In this document: positions 1-6,892 of the stretch, one piece after another
Layout: the number at the start of each line of letters is the position of its first letter
Position numbering within the stretch: position 1 is the stretch's first letter
Source: Saprospiraceae bacterium
GTDB lineage: Bacteria > Bacteroidota > Bacteroidia > Chitinophagales > Saprospiraceae
Direction of reading: 5' to 3'
NCBI GenBank assembly: GCA_020436865.1
Contig: JAGQXA010000256.1
Location: 1-14,995, forward strand
DNA: 14,995 bases
Made by a program: the position numbers and the translations under genes
Notes under the pieces: generated by a model
Databases searched by the model: none
Seen by the model: only the letters and a program-made list of their open reading frames with translations
What the model was told of the DNA's origin: nothing

Positions 1-28
1 AAATCGGCCATTTCCAGGTCAAAATCAC

Positions 29-36
29 TACCTTTG
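29..36 (+). promoter_or_regulatory. Bacteroidota-type -7 box upstream of feoAB
   Basis: TACCTTTG is an exact match to the Bacteroidota -7 consensus TAnnTTTG. It lies 60 nt before the feoA start codon, so transcription would begin near position 43 and leave a leader of about 50 nt. No clear -33 TTG is visible, since the expected place falls at the window edge in TTTCC-type sequence. The call rests on the single box and its position. Confidence 0.5.
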
Positions 37-50
37 CGATCAATTTCCAC

Positions 51-80
51 ACAACTCGATCTTTAGGGCGATCCAGTTGT
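51..80. promoter_or_regulatory. Inverted repeat in the feoA leader (operator or RNA hairpin)
   Basis: Two 11-nt arms, ACAACTCGATC (51-61) and GATCCAGTTGT (70-80), are reverse complements at 10 of 11 positions and are separated by 8 nt. The repeat lies just downstream of the predicted transcription start and ends 16 nt before the feoA ATG. It could be a repressor operator or a leader hairpin close to the ribosome binding region. It does not match the classical Fur box, and I could not fit it to the DtxR/MntR consensus. Confidence 0.45.
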
Positions 81-96
81 ATTTATTCGTAAATCC

Positions 97-324
97 ATGC
101 TGCTGCAAGAGCTGAACGAAGGACAAGAGGGGGCCATCGATCACTTTCTGAACGAGGAGCTTGCCGTCAAACTGATGGCCATGGGAGTACTGCCGGGAAG
201 CCGGGTGCGGGTCGTGCGACGGGCAGGAGCAGGGAACACGCTCTACATCAAGGTGGACCAGCTTCATCTGGCCATCCGCAAAAAGGAAGCTGCATGCATC
301 GTGCTGAAACCGTCCATACCCTAA
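97..324 (+). CDS. feoA: FeoA, ferrous iron transport accessory protein
   Basis: Encodes 75 residues, the usual length of a stand-alone FeoA, a small cytoplasmic SH3-like beta-barrel protein that supports FeoB in Fe(II) import. The diagnostic core is visible: a hydrophobic run followed by the turn GVLPGSRV at about residues 30-37, then alternating beta strands (VRVVRRAG, NTLYIKVD, LHLAIRK) ending in ACIVLKP. The first ATG is used, and the predicted promoter and the inverted repeat lie upstream. The 3' end overlaps feoB by 31 nt in another frame, which implies a coupled transcript and probably coupled translation. FeoA's exact biochemical role is unsettled in the literature. Identification is firm from sequence pattern and from the adjacent feoB. 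Confidence 0.93.
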   Translation: MLLQELNEGQEGAIDHFLNEELAVKLMAMGVLPGSRVRVVRRAGAGNTLYIKVDQLHLAIRKKEAACIVLKPSIP

Positions 325-2456
325 CCGCCCGCCGCCGCGACCAGGCCATCGTCGCCTTGTTGGGCAATCCGAACAGCGGTAAGACCTCGGTCTTTAACCA
401 ACTGACCGGACTTCGGCAAAAGGTGGGCAACTTCCCGGGCGTCACCGTCGATCGAAAGGCGGGCAGTTTCCATCTTCCCAAAGGACAAAAGGTCGATCTC
501 GTCGACCTGCCGGGCACCTATAGCCTCTATCCCACCATCACCAACGAACGCATGGTCGTGGAAGTGCTCTGCGACCCGCAGAACGAGAATTTCCCCGACC
601 TCATCGTCTATGTGGCCAACAGCGCCCAACTCGAAAAACACCTCCTGCTGTTCTGTCAATTGCTCGACCTGGGGATCCCGCTGGTGCTCGGCCTGAACAT
701 GTCGGACGTTGCCGACAGCAAGAAGATGCGCATCGATGCCCCTACCCTGGCGCGCGAATTCGGCGTGCCGGTCGTGCCGCTCAACGGCCGGACCGGCAAA
801 GGCGTCGAATTGCTCAAAGAGACCATCGAGAACCTGCTGGCCGGACCATACGAACTTTCACCGGCCCAGAAGCCTTTCTACCGGCAAGCGGCGGTAGAAC
901 GCGAAGCCGCCAAAACCGTCCAGCTCGAACTGCCCGGGATCAACGACTACCAGGCCCTGCTCATCGCCCACCACGTCGAGTGGCTGCCGACCTTGCCGGA
1001 CGGCCTGCGGCAATCGCTGCGGCAACGTCTTGCCCGGCAAAACTTTTCCGATCTGCACTGGCAGGTACAGGAAACCATGGCCCGCTTCGACCAACTGACC
1101 CCCATCGTGCAGCGCAGCATCCTGCGCCCGTCCGAAGAACAACTGTCGAACACCGACCGGGTCGACCGCCTGCTCACCCATCGCTGGTGGGGTACCGTGG
1201 TGTTTACCGCCCTGATGTTCCTCGTTTTTCAGGCCATCTATGTGGGCGCCGCCTACCCGATGGATTGGATCGAAGCGGGTTTTAGTTCTCTCGGCAACTG
1301 GTTGCACGGACTAGCGCCCGGCGCCTGGTGGGTAGACCTGCTCGTTAACGGCATTATAGCCGGCGTCAGCGGAGTCTTGGTATTCATTCCGCAGATCGCC
1401 ATCCTGTTCTTCCTGATCGCCTTGCTCGAAGAAGTGGGCTACATGGCCCGGGCCGTGTACCTCTTCGACCACCTCATGGGGCGGTTCGGGCTGAACGGGC
1501 GAAGCATCGTCGCCCTGATCTCCGGCGGCGCCTGCGCCGTGCCGGCCATCATGTCGACCCGCAACATCAGCAATTGGAAAGAACGCCTCATCACCATCCT
1601 CGTCACGCCGCTCATTAGCTGCTCGGCGCGCATTCCGGTGTACACGCTACTCATCGCCTTCGCCGTGCCGGCCGTGACCGTGGGCGGCATCTTCAGCCTG
1701 CAGGGCCTGGCCTTCATGGGACTCTACCTCCTGGGGATCCTGGCGGCGCTGGGTTCGGCCCTCGTTTTCAAATACCTCCTGAAGTCGAACGAGCGCAGTT
1801 TCCTGCTGATGGAACTACCGGAGTACAAGAAGCCGGTCGGTCGCAACATTCTGCTGGCCGTGTTTGAAAAGGTCAAGACGTTTACGCTGGAAGCCGGCAA
1901 GATCATCCTGGCTATCTCCGTCGTCCTCTGGGTATTGGCGAACTTCGGTCCGCAACAAGCCATGGACGACGCCCGGCAGGAGGCGCTCACCCTGGCACAG
2001 GAGCGGCAGCTCGACGAAACCGCCACTGCCGACCTGGTAGCCGCCCATACGATCGAGGCCTCGTACGCCGGCATCCTCGGCAAGTCGATCGAACCCGCCA
2101 TTCGCCCCCTGGGCTTCGACTGGAAGATCGGGATCGCGCTGATCACCTCTTTTGCCGCCCGCGAAGTGTTCGTCGGCACCATGGCCACGATCTACAGCAT
2201 CGGCAGCGCCGGCGACGAGTTCTCCGTGCGCGACCGCCTTTCGGAGGAGGTCGATCCCCTTACGGGAAAACCCGTCTACGACCGGGCGACCGCCTGGTCG
2301 CTGCTCATCTTTTACGTGTTCGCCATGCAGTGCATGAGCACGCTGGCCGTCGTGCGCCGGGAGACCAACAGCTGGAAATGGCCCGTCATTCAGTTCCTGT
2401 TCATGGGCGTCCTGGCCTATCTGGGAAGTCTACTGGTGTACCAGTTATTAGCTTAA
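294..2456 (+). CDS. feoB: FeoB, ferrous iron transporter with N-terminal G domain
   Basis: Encodes a 720-residue inner-membrane Fe(II) transporter. The N-terminal GTPase domain shows G1 GNPNSGKT (24-31, Asn27 at the position of the potassium-ligand Asn of other FeoB proteins), G2 Thr around 51, G3 DLPG (71-74) and G4 NMSD (135-138). A helical guanine-dissociation-inhibitor-like region follows to about 290. The membrane part holds the two Gate-type repeats, with the characteristic ACAVPAIMSTR and PLISCSARIPVY stretches in the first and FAAREVFVGTMATIY in the second. The C-terminus (YVFAMQCMSTLAVVRRE, then WKWP and a last membrane helix) is typical. ATG at 294 is the only ATG before the G1 motif and has AAAGGAAG upstream; it overlaps feoA by 31 nt. 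No feoC follows. No clear terminator is seen in the 93 nt before the convergent patatin gene. Confidence 0.97.
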   Translation: MHRAETVHTLTARRRDQAIVALLGNPNSGKTSVFNQLTGLRQKVGNFPGVTVDRKAGSFHLPKGQKVDLVDLPGTYSLYPTITNERMVVEVLCDPQNENFPDLIVYVANSAQLEKHLLLFCQLLDLGIPLVLGLNMSDVADSKKMRIDAPTLAREFGVPVVPLNGRTGKGVELLKETIENLLAGPYELSPAQKPFYRQAAVEREAAKTVQLELPGINDYQALLIAHHVEWLPTLPDGLRQSLRQRLARQNFSDLHWQVQETMARFDQLTPIVQRSILRPSEEQLSNTDRVDRLLTHRWWGTVVFTALMFLVFQAIYVGAAYPMDWIEAGFSSLGNWLHGLAPGAWWVDLLVNGIIAGVSGVLVFIPQIAILFFLIALLEEVGYMARAVYLFDHLMGRFGLNGRSIVALISGGACAVPAIMSTRNISNWKERLITILVTPLISCSARIPVYTLLIAFAVPAVTVGGIFSLQGLAFMGLYLLGILAALGSALVFKYLLKSNERSFLLMELPEYKKPVGRNILLAVFEKVKTFTLEAGKIILAISVVLWVLANFGPQQAMDDARQEALTLAQERQLDETATADLVAAHTIEASYAGILGKSIEPAIRPLGFDWKIGIALITSFAAREVFVGTMATIYSIGSAGDEFSVRDRLSEEVDPLTGKPVYDRATAWSLLIFYVFAMQCMSTLAVVRRETNSWKWPVIQFLFMGVLAYLGSLLVYQLLA

Positions 2457-2549
2457 AGTTTTCATAAAAGTCTTACGCCATTTATCGTTCATTTTTAGCG
2501 ACAAATGCACAGGTGATTATCGATAAACTTCAAGTAATTTTATCCGGTC

Positions 2550-3470
2550 CTACATAGAATTGGGATCCACCGGATCGAGGCAGTGGCAATCGGGATTGAA
2601 CTCTTTGGCGAACTCGTAGCCTTCCTGCCACCAGGCGGCCATTTGCTCCGGATCGAACACAAAAGCGTTGTCGGTCAGTAGCCGGGGCGTGTGATAGGTG
2701 AAAATGCTGACCTGATGAACCCGGCTGGCCAGGTTGCCGATGACGACGTCGTCTTTGCCGATCTGGGTGAGCATGAAGTCGAAGGTTTTCAGCAGCGAGT
2801 CGAAGGCATTTTCGACGGGAGTCGTTTCCACCTCGTTGGCCTTGGGCTGAAGGACGATCACGTCGACCTCCCGCGCGCCGAGGTCGATGGCCTGCTGTAC
2901 GGGAATGAGCGAACCAAAGCCGCCATCGGCGTACTCGTCGCCGTTCTTTACCCCCAGGCTCATGAAGGGCACCAGGTTGCTCGACAGCCACATCCAGTCG
3001 CAGAAGTCTTCGTAACTACAGGTATCGGCCAGTTTGTATTCCTTCCGGTTGTGCGTGAGGTTGGACACGGTGACCGATACTTTTTTATGGCTGGCCTGCA
3101 ACCGCCGATGGTCTTCCGGTAAGTAGGTCCGGCCGATCAACTTGCGCAGGTTCGTGCTTTCGCCGAAAGTCTTGCGTCGCCGCAGGAACATGCGCAAGGT
3201 ATTGATGTGATTGATCCGGGTGTGGTACACGCCATCCTGCTTCCGGATAACGAAGGGGCAAATGCTGAACACATCGCGTTGCCGCACCGTGGTGTACACC
3301 TGCTTCAGCCGGTCGATCTCGCCGAGGGCGAGTAGCGGTACCAGCAAACTGCCCGTCGAAGTGCCGACCAGAATATCGTAGTCCTTCCCGCAGTCGCGCA
3401 GCAGGTATTCCGCTACGCCGCCGGCAAAGGCCCCTTTGCTGCCGCCGCCGGAGATGACTAATGCCCGCAT
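2550..3470 (-). CDS. Patatin-like phospholipase family protein
   Basis: Encodes 306 residues of a patatin-fold serine hydrolase, a family that cleaves acyl ester bonds of phospholipids and other lipids with a Ser-Asp dyad. Seen directly: the glycine-rich oxyanion motif GGGSKG (8-13), nucleophile elbow GTSTG with Ser38 (36-40), and DGG with Asp182 (182-184). All three have the expected order and spacing. No signal peptide is visible, so a cytoplasmic location is inferred. I chose the ATG at 3470 because the chain then starts MRALVISGGG, as family members do; an in-frame ATG at 3503 would add 11 residues without family character. The gene converges with feoB and diverges from the SET-domain gene, sharing a 64-bp upstream region. 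Substrate unknown. Confidence 0.92.
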   Translation of the reverse strand: MRALVISGGGSKGAFAGGVAEYLLRDCGKDYDILVGTSTGSLLVPLLALGEIDRLKQVYTTVRQRDVFSICPFVIRKQDGVYHTRINHINTLRMFLRRRKTFGESTNLRKLIGRTYLPEDHRRLQASHKKVSVTVSNLTHNRKEYKLADTCSYEDFCDWMWLSSNLVPFMSLGVKNGDEYADGGFGSLIPVQQAIDLGAREVDVIVLQPKANEVETTPVENAFDSLLKTFDFMLTQIGKDDVVIGNLASRVHQVSIFTYHTPRLLTDNAFVFDPEQMAAWWQEGYEFAKEFNPDCHCLDPVDPNSM

Positions 3471-3476
3471 ATTTGG

Positions 3477-3484
3477 TATCTTTA
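3477..3484 (+). promoter_or_regulatory. Possible -7 box for the SET-domain gene
   Basis: TATCTTTA matches 7 of 8 positions of TAnnTTTG and ends 50 nt before the SET gene ATG. No convincing -33 element is visible. It mirrors a similar box on the other strand at 3523-3530. Confidence 0.35.
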
Positions 3485-3490
3485 GCGTAA

Positions 3491-3512
3491 AGGAAGTGCA
3501 CAAAGCCTTCCT
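3491..3512. promoter_or_regulatory. Small dyad centred between divergent genes
   Basis: Arms AGGAAG (3491-3496) and CTTCCT (3507-3512) are exact reverse complements, and the palindrome GTGCAC overlaps the left arm and spacer at 3496-3501. The dyad centre (3501.5) is almost exactly the middle of the 3471-3534 intergenic region, between the two promoter-like boxes. An operator controlling both genes is a possible reading; the arms are short enough to occur by chance. Confidence 0.3.
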
Positions 3513-3522
3513 GTGAGGTTTG

Positions 3523-3530
3523 TAAAGGTA
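3523..3530 (-). promoter_or_regulatory. Possible -7 box for the patatin-like gene
   Basis: Read on the minus strand this is TACCTTTA, 7 of 8 positions of TAnnTTTG, 52 nt upstream of the patatin ATG at 3470. The -33 element is not evident. Weak on its own; supported by its mirror arrangement with the plus-strand box. Confidence 0.35.
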
Positions 3531-3534
3531 AGAA

Positions 3535-3930
3535 ATGCAACGTTTAGGATCGCTCTACATTGCCCCCAGTCCGCTCGGAGGTCGCGGGGTTTTCACCACC
3601 GAGCCCATCTCCGCCGGCGCCCTGATCGAGATCTGCCCCGTGATCGTGCTCCCTCCGGAAGACCGTGCACATATCCATGCGACCCGCCTGCACGACTACT
3701 ATTTCATTTGGGGTGAACACGACCGGAAGACGGCCGTTGTACTGGGTTACGGCTCGTTGTTCAATCATTCTTTCGAGCCCAGCGCCGAGTACCGACCCGA
3801 TTTCCAGGGAGAAACCCTCGACTTCTACGCCCTGCGCCAAATCGAGGCCGGCGAAGAGATCACGGTAAACTATGGTGGAGACCCGCGCACGAGCCGGGCG
3901 GTATGGTTTAAAATGAAGAAGCCAGCTTAA
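3535..3930 (+). CDS. Small SET-domain protein, putative lysine methyltransferase
   Basis: Encodes 131 residues that consist almost wholly of a SET domain, the fold that transfers methyl from S-adenosylmethionine to lysine. Seen: GGRGVF near the start (15-20), the pseudoknot motif GYGSLFNHSFEPSAEY (71-86) with the conserved Asn-His-Ser, and GEEITVNYGG (106-115) carrying the conserved Tyr. The region after the SET core is very short, and there is no post-SET cysteine cluster, so no zinc site is expected. It is cytoplasmic by lack of a signal peptide. The target is unknown; bacterial members of this group are mostly uncharacterised, and ribosomal or DNA-binding proteins are only guesses. ATG 3535 is preceded by GTAAGAA and not by a strong Shine-Dalgarno. 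It is divergent from the patatin gene and convergent with korB. Confidence 0.85.
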   Translation: MQRLGSLYIAPSPLGGRGVFTTEPISAGALIEICPVIVLPPEDRAHIHATRLHDYYFIWGEHDRKTAVVLGYGSLFNHSFEPSAEYRPDFQGETLDFYALRQIEAGEEITVNYGGDPRTSRAVWFKMKKPA

Positions 3931-3951
3931 GCGATCGAAATCATTCAACTC

Positions 3952-3996
3952 TTCACCCCTTTTCGCCCCTTTCGCCCCTTTCGCCCCTTTTCCCCT
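3952..3996. repeat. Short tandem repeat, 9-nt unit TTCGCCCCT
   Basis: Three perfect copies of TTCGCCCCT occupy 3962-3988. They are flanked by degenerate copies, TTCACCCCT at 3952-3960 and TTTCCCCT at 3989-3996, giving about five units. The array fills most of the 67-nt gap between the convergent SET-domain and korB stop codons, starts 21 nt after the SET stop, and ends 1 nt before the korB stop. It is a purine/pyrimidine-skewed tract with no hairpin potential. Confidence 0.85.
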
Positions 3997-3997
3997 C

Positions 3998-5050
3998 TCA
4001 CCGAAACGACGCATTGATCTTCTCCAAGGTTGCCGATCCCGGGCAAAGGTCTTCTTCCTGCAGGCTGTTCAGGGGCTTTGAGTAGGTGCCCATGATGTCG
4101 TGCAGGTCCTGGCTCTGTGGGTCGATGTAGAGCAGCCCCGTGAGGATCTCACCCTGCTTCTTGGCCTGTTGCAGGCGGTTGACTGCCGAGTGGCGGTCGG
4201 TGGGGTCCCAGTGCGGACTGAGCTTGTGCAGCAGTAGTTGGGAGCCGTCGTGCAGGGTCACACTGGCCGACCCTCCTTCGGGATACGATACGGTGATCTC
4301 TTCCTCTTCGGGCACAAAATCGAGCACCGAGGTAGCTTCGATATGATCGCGCACATAGTCGTACGACTTGGTCGAGCCCACATTGTTATTGAAGGTCACA
4401 CAGGGAGAGAGCACGTCGAGCAGGGCGAAGCCGGGATGCGACATGGCCGCTTTGATCAGCGGAATGAGCTGGGTTTTGTCGCCGGAAAAACTGCGGGCCA
4501 CAAAGGTTGCCCCCAATTCCAGGGCCAGGCCAATCAGATCGATCGACTGATACAAGCCTTTGGAACCGCCCTTGCTGACCGAGCCGAAGTCGGTCGTGGC
4601 CGAATCCTGTCCTTTCGTCAGGCCATAGCAACCGTTGTTCATCACGATATAGGTCATGTTGATGTTGCGGCGGATGACGTGGCAGAACTGCCCCATGCCG
4701 ATGGAAGCCGAATCGCCGTCGCCCGACACGCCCAGGTAGATCAGGTCGCGGTTGGCCATATTGGCGCCGGTCGTTACGCTGGGCATGCGCCCGTGTACGG
4801 AATTAAACCCGTGCGAATTTTCGAGGAAATAGGTCGGCGTCTTCGAGGAGCAGCCGATGCCCGACACTTTGGCCAGTCTGTGCGGTTCGATCGACATTTC
4901 ATAGCAGGCCTGCACGATCGATCCGCTGATCGAATCGTGGCCGCAGCCCGCGCAGAGCGTGGAGATGGCGCCTTCGTAATCGGCCCGGCTATACCCCAGG
5001 GTATTCTTCGGTAGTCCGGGATGACGAAATTTGGGCTTGATATAGGTCAT
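3998..5050 (-). CDS. korB: 2-oxoacid:ferredoxin oxidoreductase beta subunit (2-oxoglutarate type)
   Basis: Encodes 350 residues, the thiamine-diphosphate-binding subunit of a CoA-dependent 2-oxoacid:ferredoxin oxidoreductase. The enzyme decarboxylates a 2-oxoacid, makes the acyl-CoA and passes two electrons to ferredoxin. Seen: LCAGCGHDSI (Cys33, Cys36) and GIGCSSKT (Cys67), with Cys217 in LSPCVTF as the likely fourth ligand of the [4Fe-4S] cluster; the diphosphate/Mg motif GDGDSASIGMGQ (110-121); and NNGCYGLTKGQDSATT (138-153), typical of 2-oxoglutarate-type beta subunits. The C-terminal part from about 290 (TGLLYIDP and onward) is the usual extension of aerobic KorB proteins. The ATG lies 18 nt after the korA stop, so the gene is last in the operon. 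2-oxoglutarate is favoured by resemblance; pyruvate or branched-chain oxoacids cannot be excluded from sequence alone. Confidence 0.93.
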   Translation of the reverse strand: MTYIKPKFRHPGLPKNTLGYSRADYEGAISTLCAGCGHDSISGSIVQACYEMSIEPHRLAKVSGIGCSSKTPTYFLENSHGFNSVHGRMPSVTTGANMANRDLIYLGVSGDGDSASIGMGQFCHVIRRNINMTYIVMNNGCYGLTKGQDSATTDFGSVSKGGSKGLYQSIDLIGLALELGATFVARSFSGDKTQLIPLIKAAMSHPGFALLDVLSPCVTFNNNVGSTKSYDYVRDHIEATSVLDFVPEEEEITVSYPEGGSASVTLHDGSQLLLHKLSPHWDPTDRHSAVNRLQQAKKQGEILTGLLYIDPQSQDLHDIMGTYSKPLNSLQEEDLCPGSATLEKINASFR

Positions 5051-5068
5051 GGCTCGTAGCTTTCAGAT

Positions 5069-6892
5069 TTAACGAATGCCATTGGTCTTCACCGACAAAT
5101 GGCTCTTGATCTGGGTCATAATGGCATCGGCGGTAATCGGGAAGCCATCGTAGTTCAGCACTTTGATCAGCTGTTTTGGCGATACTTCCAGTTCGTTGAC
5201 CAGAAGCGAACGAAACTGCGCATCCCGGTTCTGTTCGATCACAAAGACGCGCTCGTGTTGCTCGATAAAATCCAGGACTTCCCGATTGAAGGGCAGGGCC
5301 CGGATACGCAGGGCATCCAGCACGATCCCCTCCTGTTCGAGCAGGTCGATCGCCTCGAGGGCCGAGTAGGTCGAGGTGCCGAAGAAGATCACGCCTTCGG
5401 CGCTGCGATGTTGGTCGGAGTAGCGCACCGGCGGCGGCACCAGTTCTTTGGCCGTTTCCCATTTCTTGTTGATCCGATCCACGATCCGCACATATACTTC
5501 GCCGTTCTCGGTGTATTGGGCGTATTCGTTGCGCGAAGTGCCCCGCGTAAAGAAGGAGCCCTTGGTCGGATGGGTTGCCGGGATGGTGCGATAGCAAATG
5601 CCGTCGCCGTCGATATCGAGGTAGCGCCCGTAGCGTTCGATCTGTTCCAGGTCTTCGGCGGTGTACACCTTGCCCCGGTCGTAGCGGCGGTTGTCGTCCC
5701 ATTTCAGCGGAGGCGACAGGTGGTCGTTCATGCCCAGATCGAGGTCGGACATAAGGATCACCGGCGTCTGCAGGCGGTCGGCCAGATCGAAGGCCTCGGC
5801 CGTGAGCTCGAAGCACTCGGCCGGCGTGCTCGGAAACAGGAGTACGTGTTTGGTATCGCCATGCGAGGCATAGGCCGAGGAGAAAATGTCGGGTTGCTGC
5901 GTACGGGTGGGCATGCCGGTCGACGGCCCGCCCCGTTGTACGTTCACCAGCACCACGGGTATTTCGGCAAAATAGGCCAGGCCGATAAACTCGCTCATGA
6001 GCGACACCCCGGGCCCGCTGGTGGCCGTGAAGGCCCGGGCGCCGTTCCAGGTGGCGCCGATGACCATGCCCATGGCGGCCAGTTCATCTTCGGCCTGAAT
6101 GACGGCGTATTTTTTTTGTCCGGTCTCCGGATCGACGCGCAGTTTCTTGGCGTAATCTTCGAAGGCTTTGACCACCGAGGTAGAAGGCGTGATCGGATAC
6201 CAGGGCGCCACGGTGGCGCCGGCGTAGAGCGCCCCCAGCGCGGTGGCCGCGTTGCCCTCGATGAGGATCTGATCGCCGAGCTTGTCGCGGCGTTCGACCC
6301 GGATGGGCAAGGGGCATTCGAAATGGTTCCTGGCGTACTGGTAGCCCAGGTCGAGCGCCAGAAAGTTGGGCGGAATGAGTTTTTCCTTCCGGGCGAACTG
6401 CTCGCGGATGATCCCCTGGATGACCTCCATCTCGATGTCGAGCAGGGCCGCCAGGGCGCCCACGTACACAATGTTCTTGAACAACTGTTGCTGGCGCGGC
6501 GCCTCGAAGTTGTCCATGCACAGCTGCATCATCGGGATGCCGATGTAGTGGATATCCTCCCGCAGGAACTCGCCATGGAGCTTTTTCGAGCTGTCGTAGA
6601 CGAAGTAGCCGCCGGAGCGCACGGAGGCGATATCCTGAGAGAGGCTGTGCGGGTTAACGCCGACCAGCAGGTCGATATCGTCGCGGCGCCCCAGGTAGCC
6701 GTTCTCGTTGATGCGCACCTCGTACCAGGTCGGCAGTCCCTGAATATTGGACGGGAAAATATTCTTCGGCGACACCGGAATGCCCATCCGAAAGATCGCT
6801 TTGGAAAAGAAGCCATTTGCGCTGGCCGAACCGGTTCCGTTGACATTGGCGAAGCGAACCACCAGATCGTTCACCACACTTGCTTTGGTCAT
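5069..6892 (-). CDS. korA: 2-oxoacid:ferredoxin oxidoreductase alpha subunit, gamma-alpha fusion (2-oxoglutarate type)
   Basis: Encodes 607 residues and joins two subunits that are separate in some archaeal enzymes. Residues 1 to about 200 form the gamma domain (FANVNGTGSASANGFFSKAI, then GIPVSPKNIFPSNIQGLPTW). The alpha domain follows with YPITPST (232-238), the AEDELAAMGM stretch (267-276), TSGPG (291-295) and GGPSTGMPTRTQQ (321-333), all hallmark segments of this family. A transketolase C-terminal-like region completes it, including VRYSDQHRSAEGVIFFG and the FVIEQNRDAQFRSLL segment. Its length fits the two-subunit KorAB type. The start ATG overlaps the stop of the upstream oxidoreductase (ATGA, 4 nt), so translation of the two is probably coupled. 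With KorB it would form a cytoplasmic heterotetramer. Assignment to the family is firm; the substrate is inferred. Confidence 0.94.
   Translation of the reverse strand: MTKASVVNDLVVRFANVNGTGSASANGFFSKAIFRMGIPVSPKNIFPSNIQGLPTWYEVRINENGYLGRRDDIDLLVGVNPHSLSQDIASVRSGGYFVYDSSKKLHGEFLREDIHYIGIPMMQLCMDNFEAPRQQQLFKNIVYVGALAALLDIEMEVIQGIIREQFARKEKLIPPNFLALDLGYQYARNHFECPLPIRVERRDKLGDQILIEGNAATALGALYAGATVAPWYPITPSTSVVKAFEDYAKKLRVDPETGQKKYAVIQAEDELAAMGMVIGATWNGARAFTATSGPGVSLMSEFIGLAYFAEIPVVLVNVQRGGPSTGMPTRTQQPDIFSSAYASHGDTKHVLLFPSTPAECFELTAEAFDLADRLQTPVILMSDLDLGMNDHLSPPLKWDDNRRYDRGKVYTAEDLEQIERYGRYLDIDGDGICYRTIPATHPTKGSFFTRGTSRNEYAQYTENGEVYVRIVDRINKKWETAKELVPPPVRYSDQHRSAEGVIFFGTSTYSALEAIDLLEQEGIVLDALRIRALPFNREVLDFIEQHERVFVIEQNRDAQFRSLLVNELEVSPKQLIKVLNYDGFPITADAIMTQIKSHLSVKTNGIR

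Noticed and set aside
51..80. Classical Fur box upstream of feoA
   Set aside because: The arms do not resemble the GATAATGAT-type consensus; only the symmetry is supported.
2542..2575. Inverted repeat ATCCGGT / ACCGGAT as a terminator between feoB and the patatin gene
   Set aside because: The arms are 20 nt apart, one lies inside the patatin coding end, and no T-tract follows on either strand.
3952..3996. CRISPR-like array
   Set aside because: Units are 9 nt and directly adjacent, with no spacers and no cas genes.
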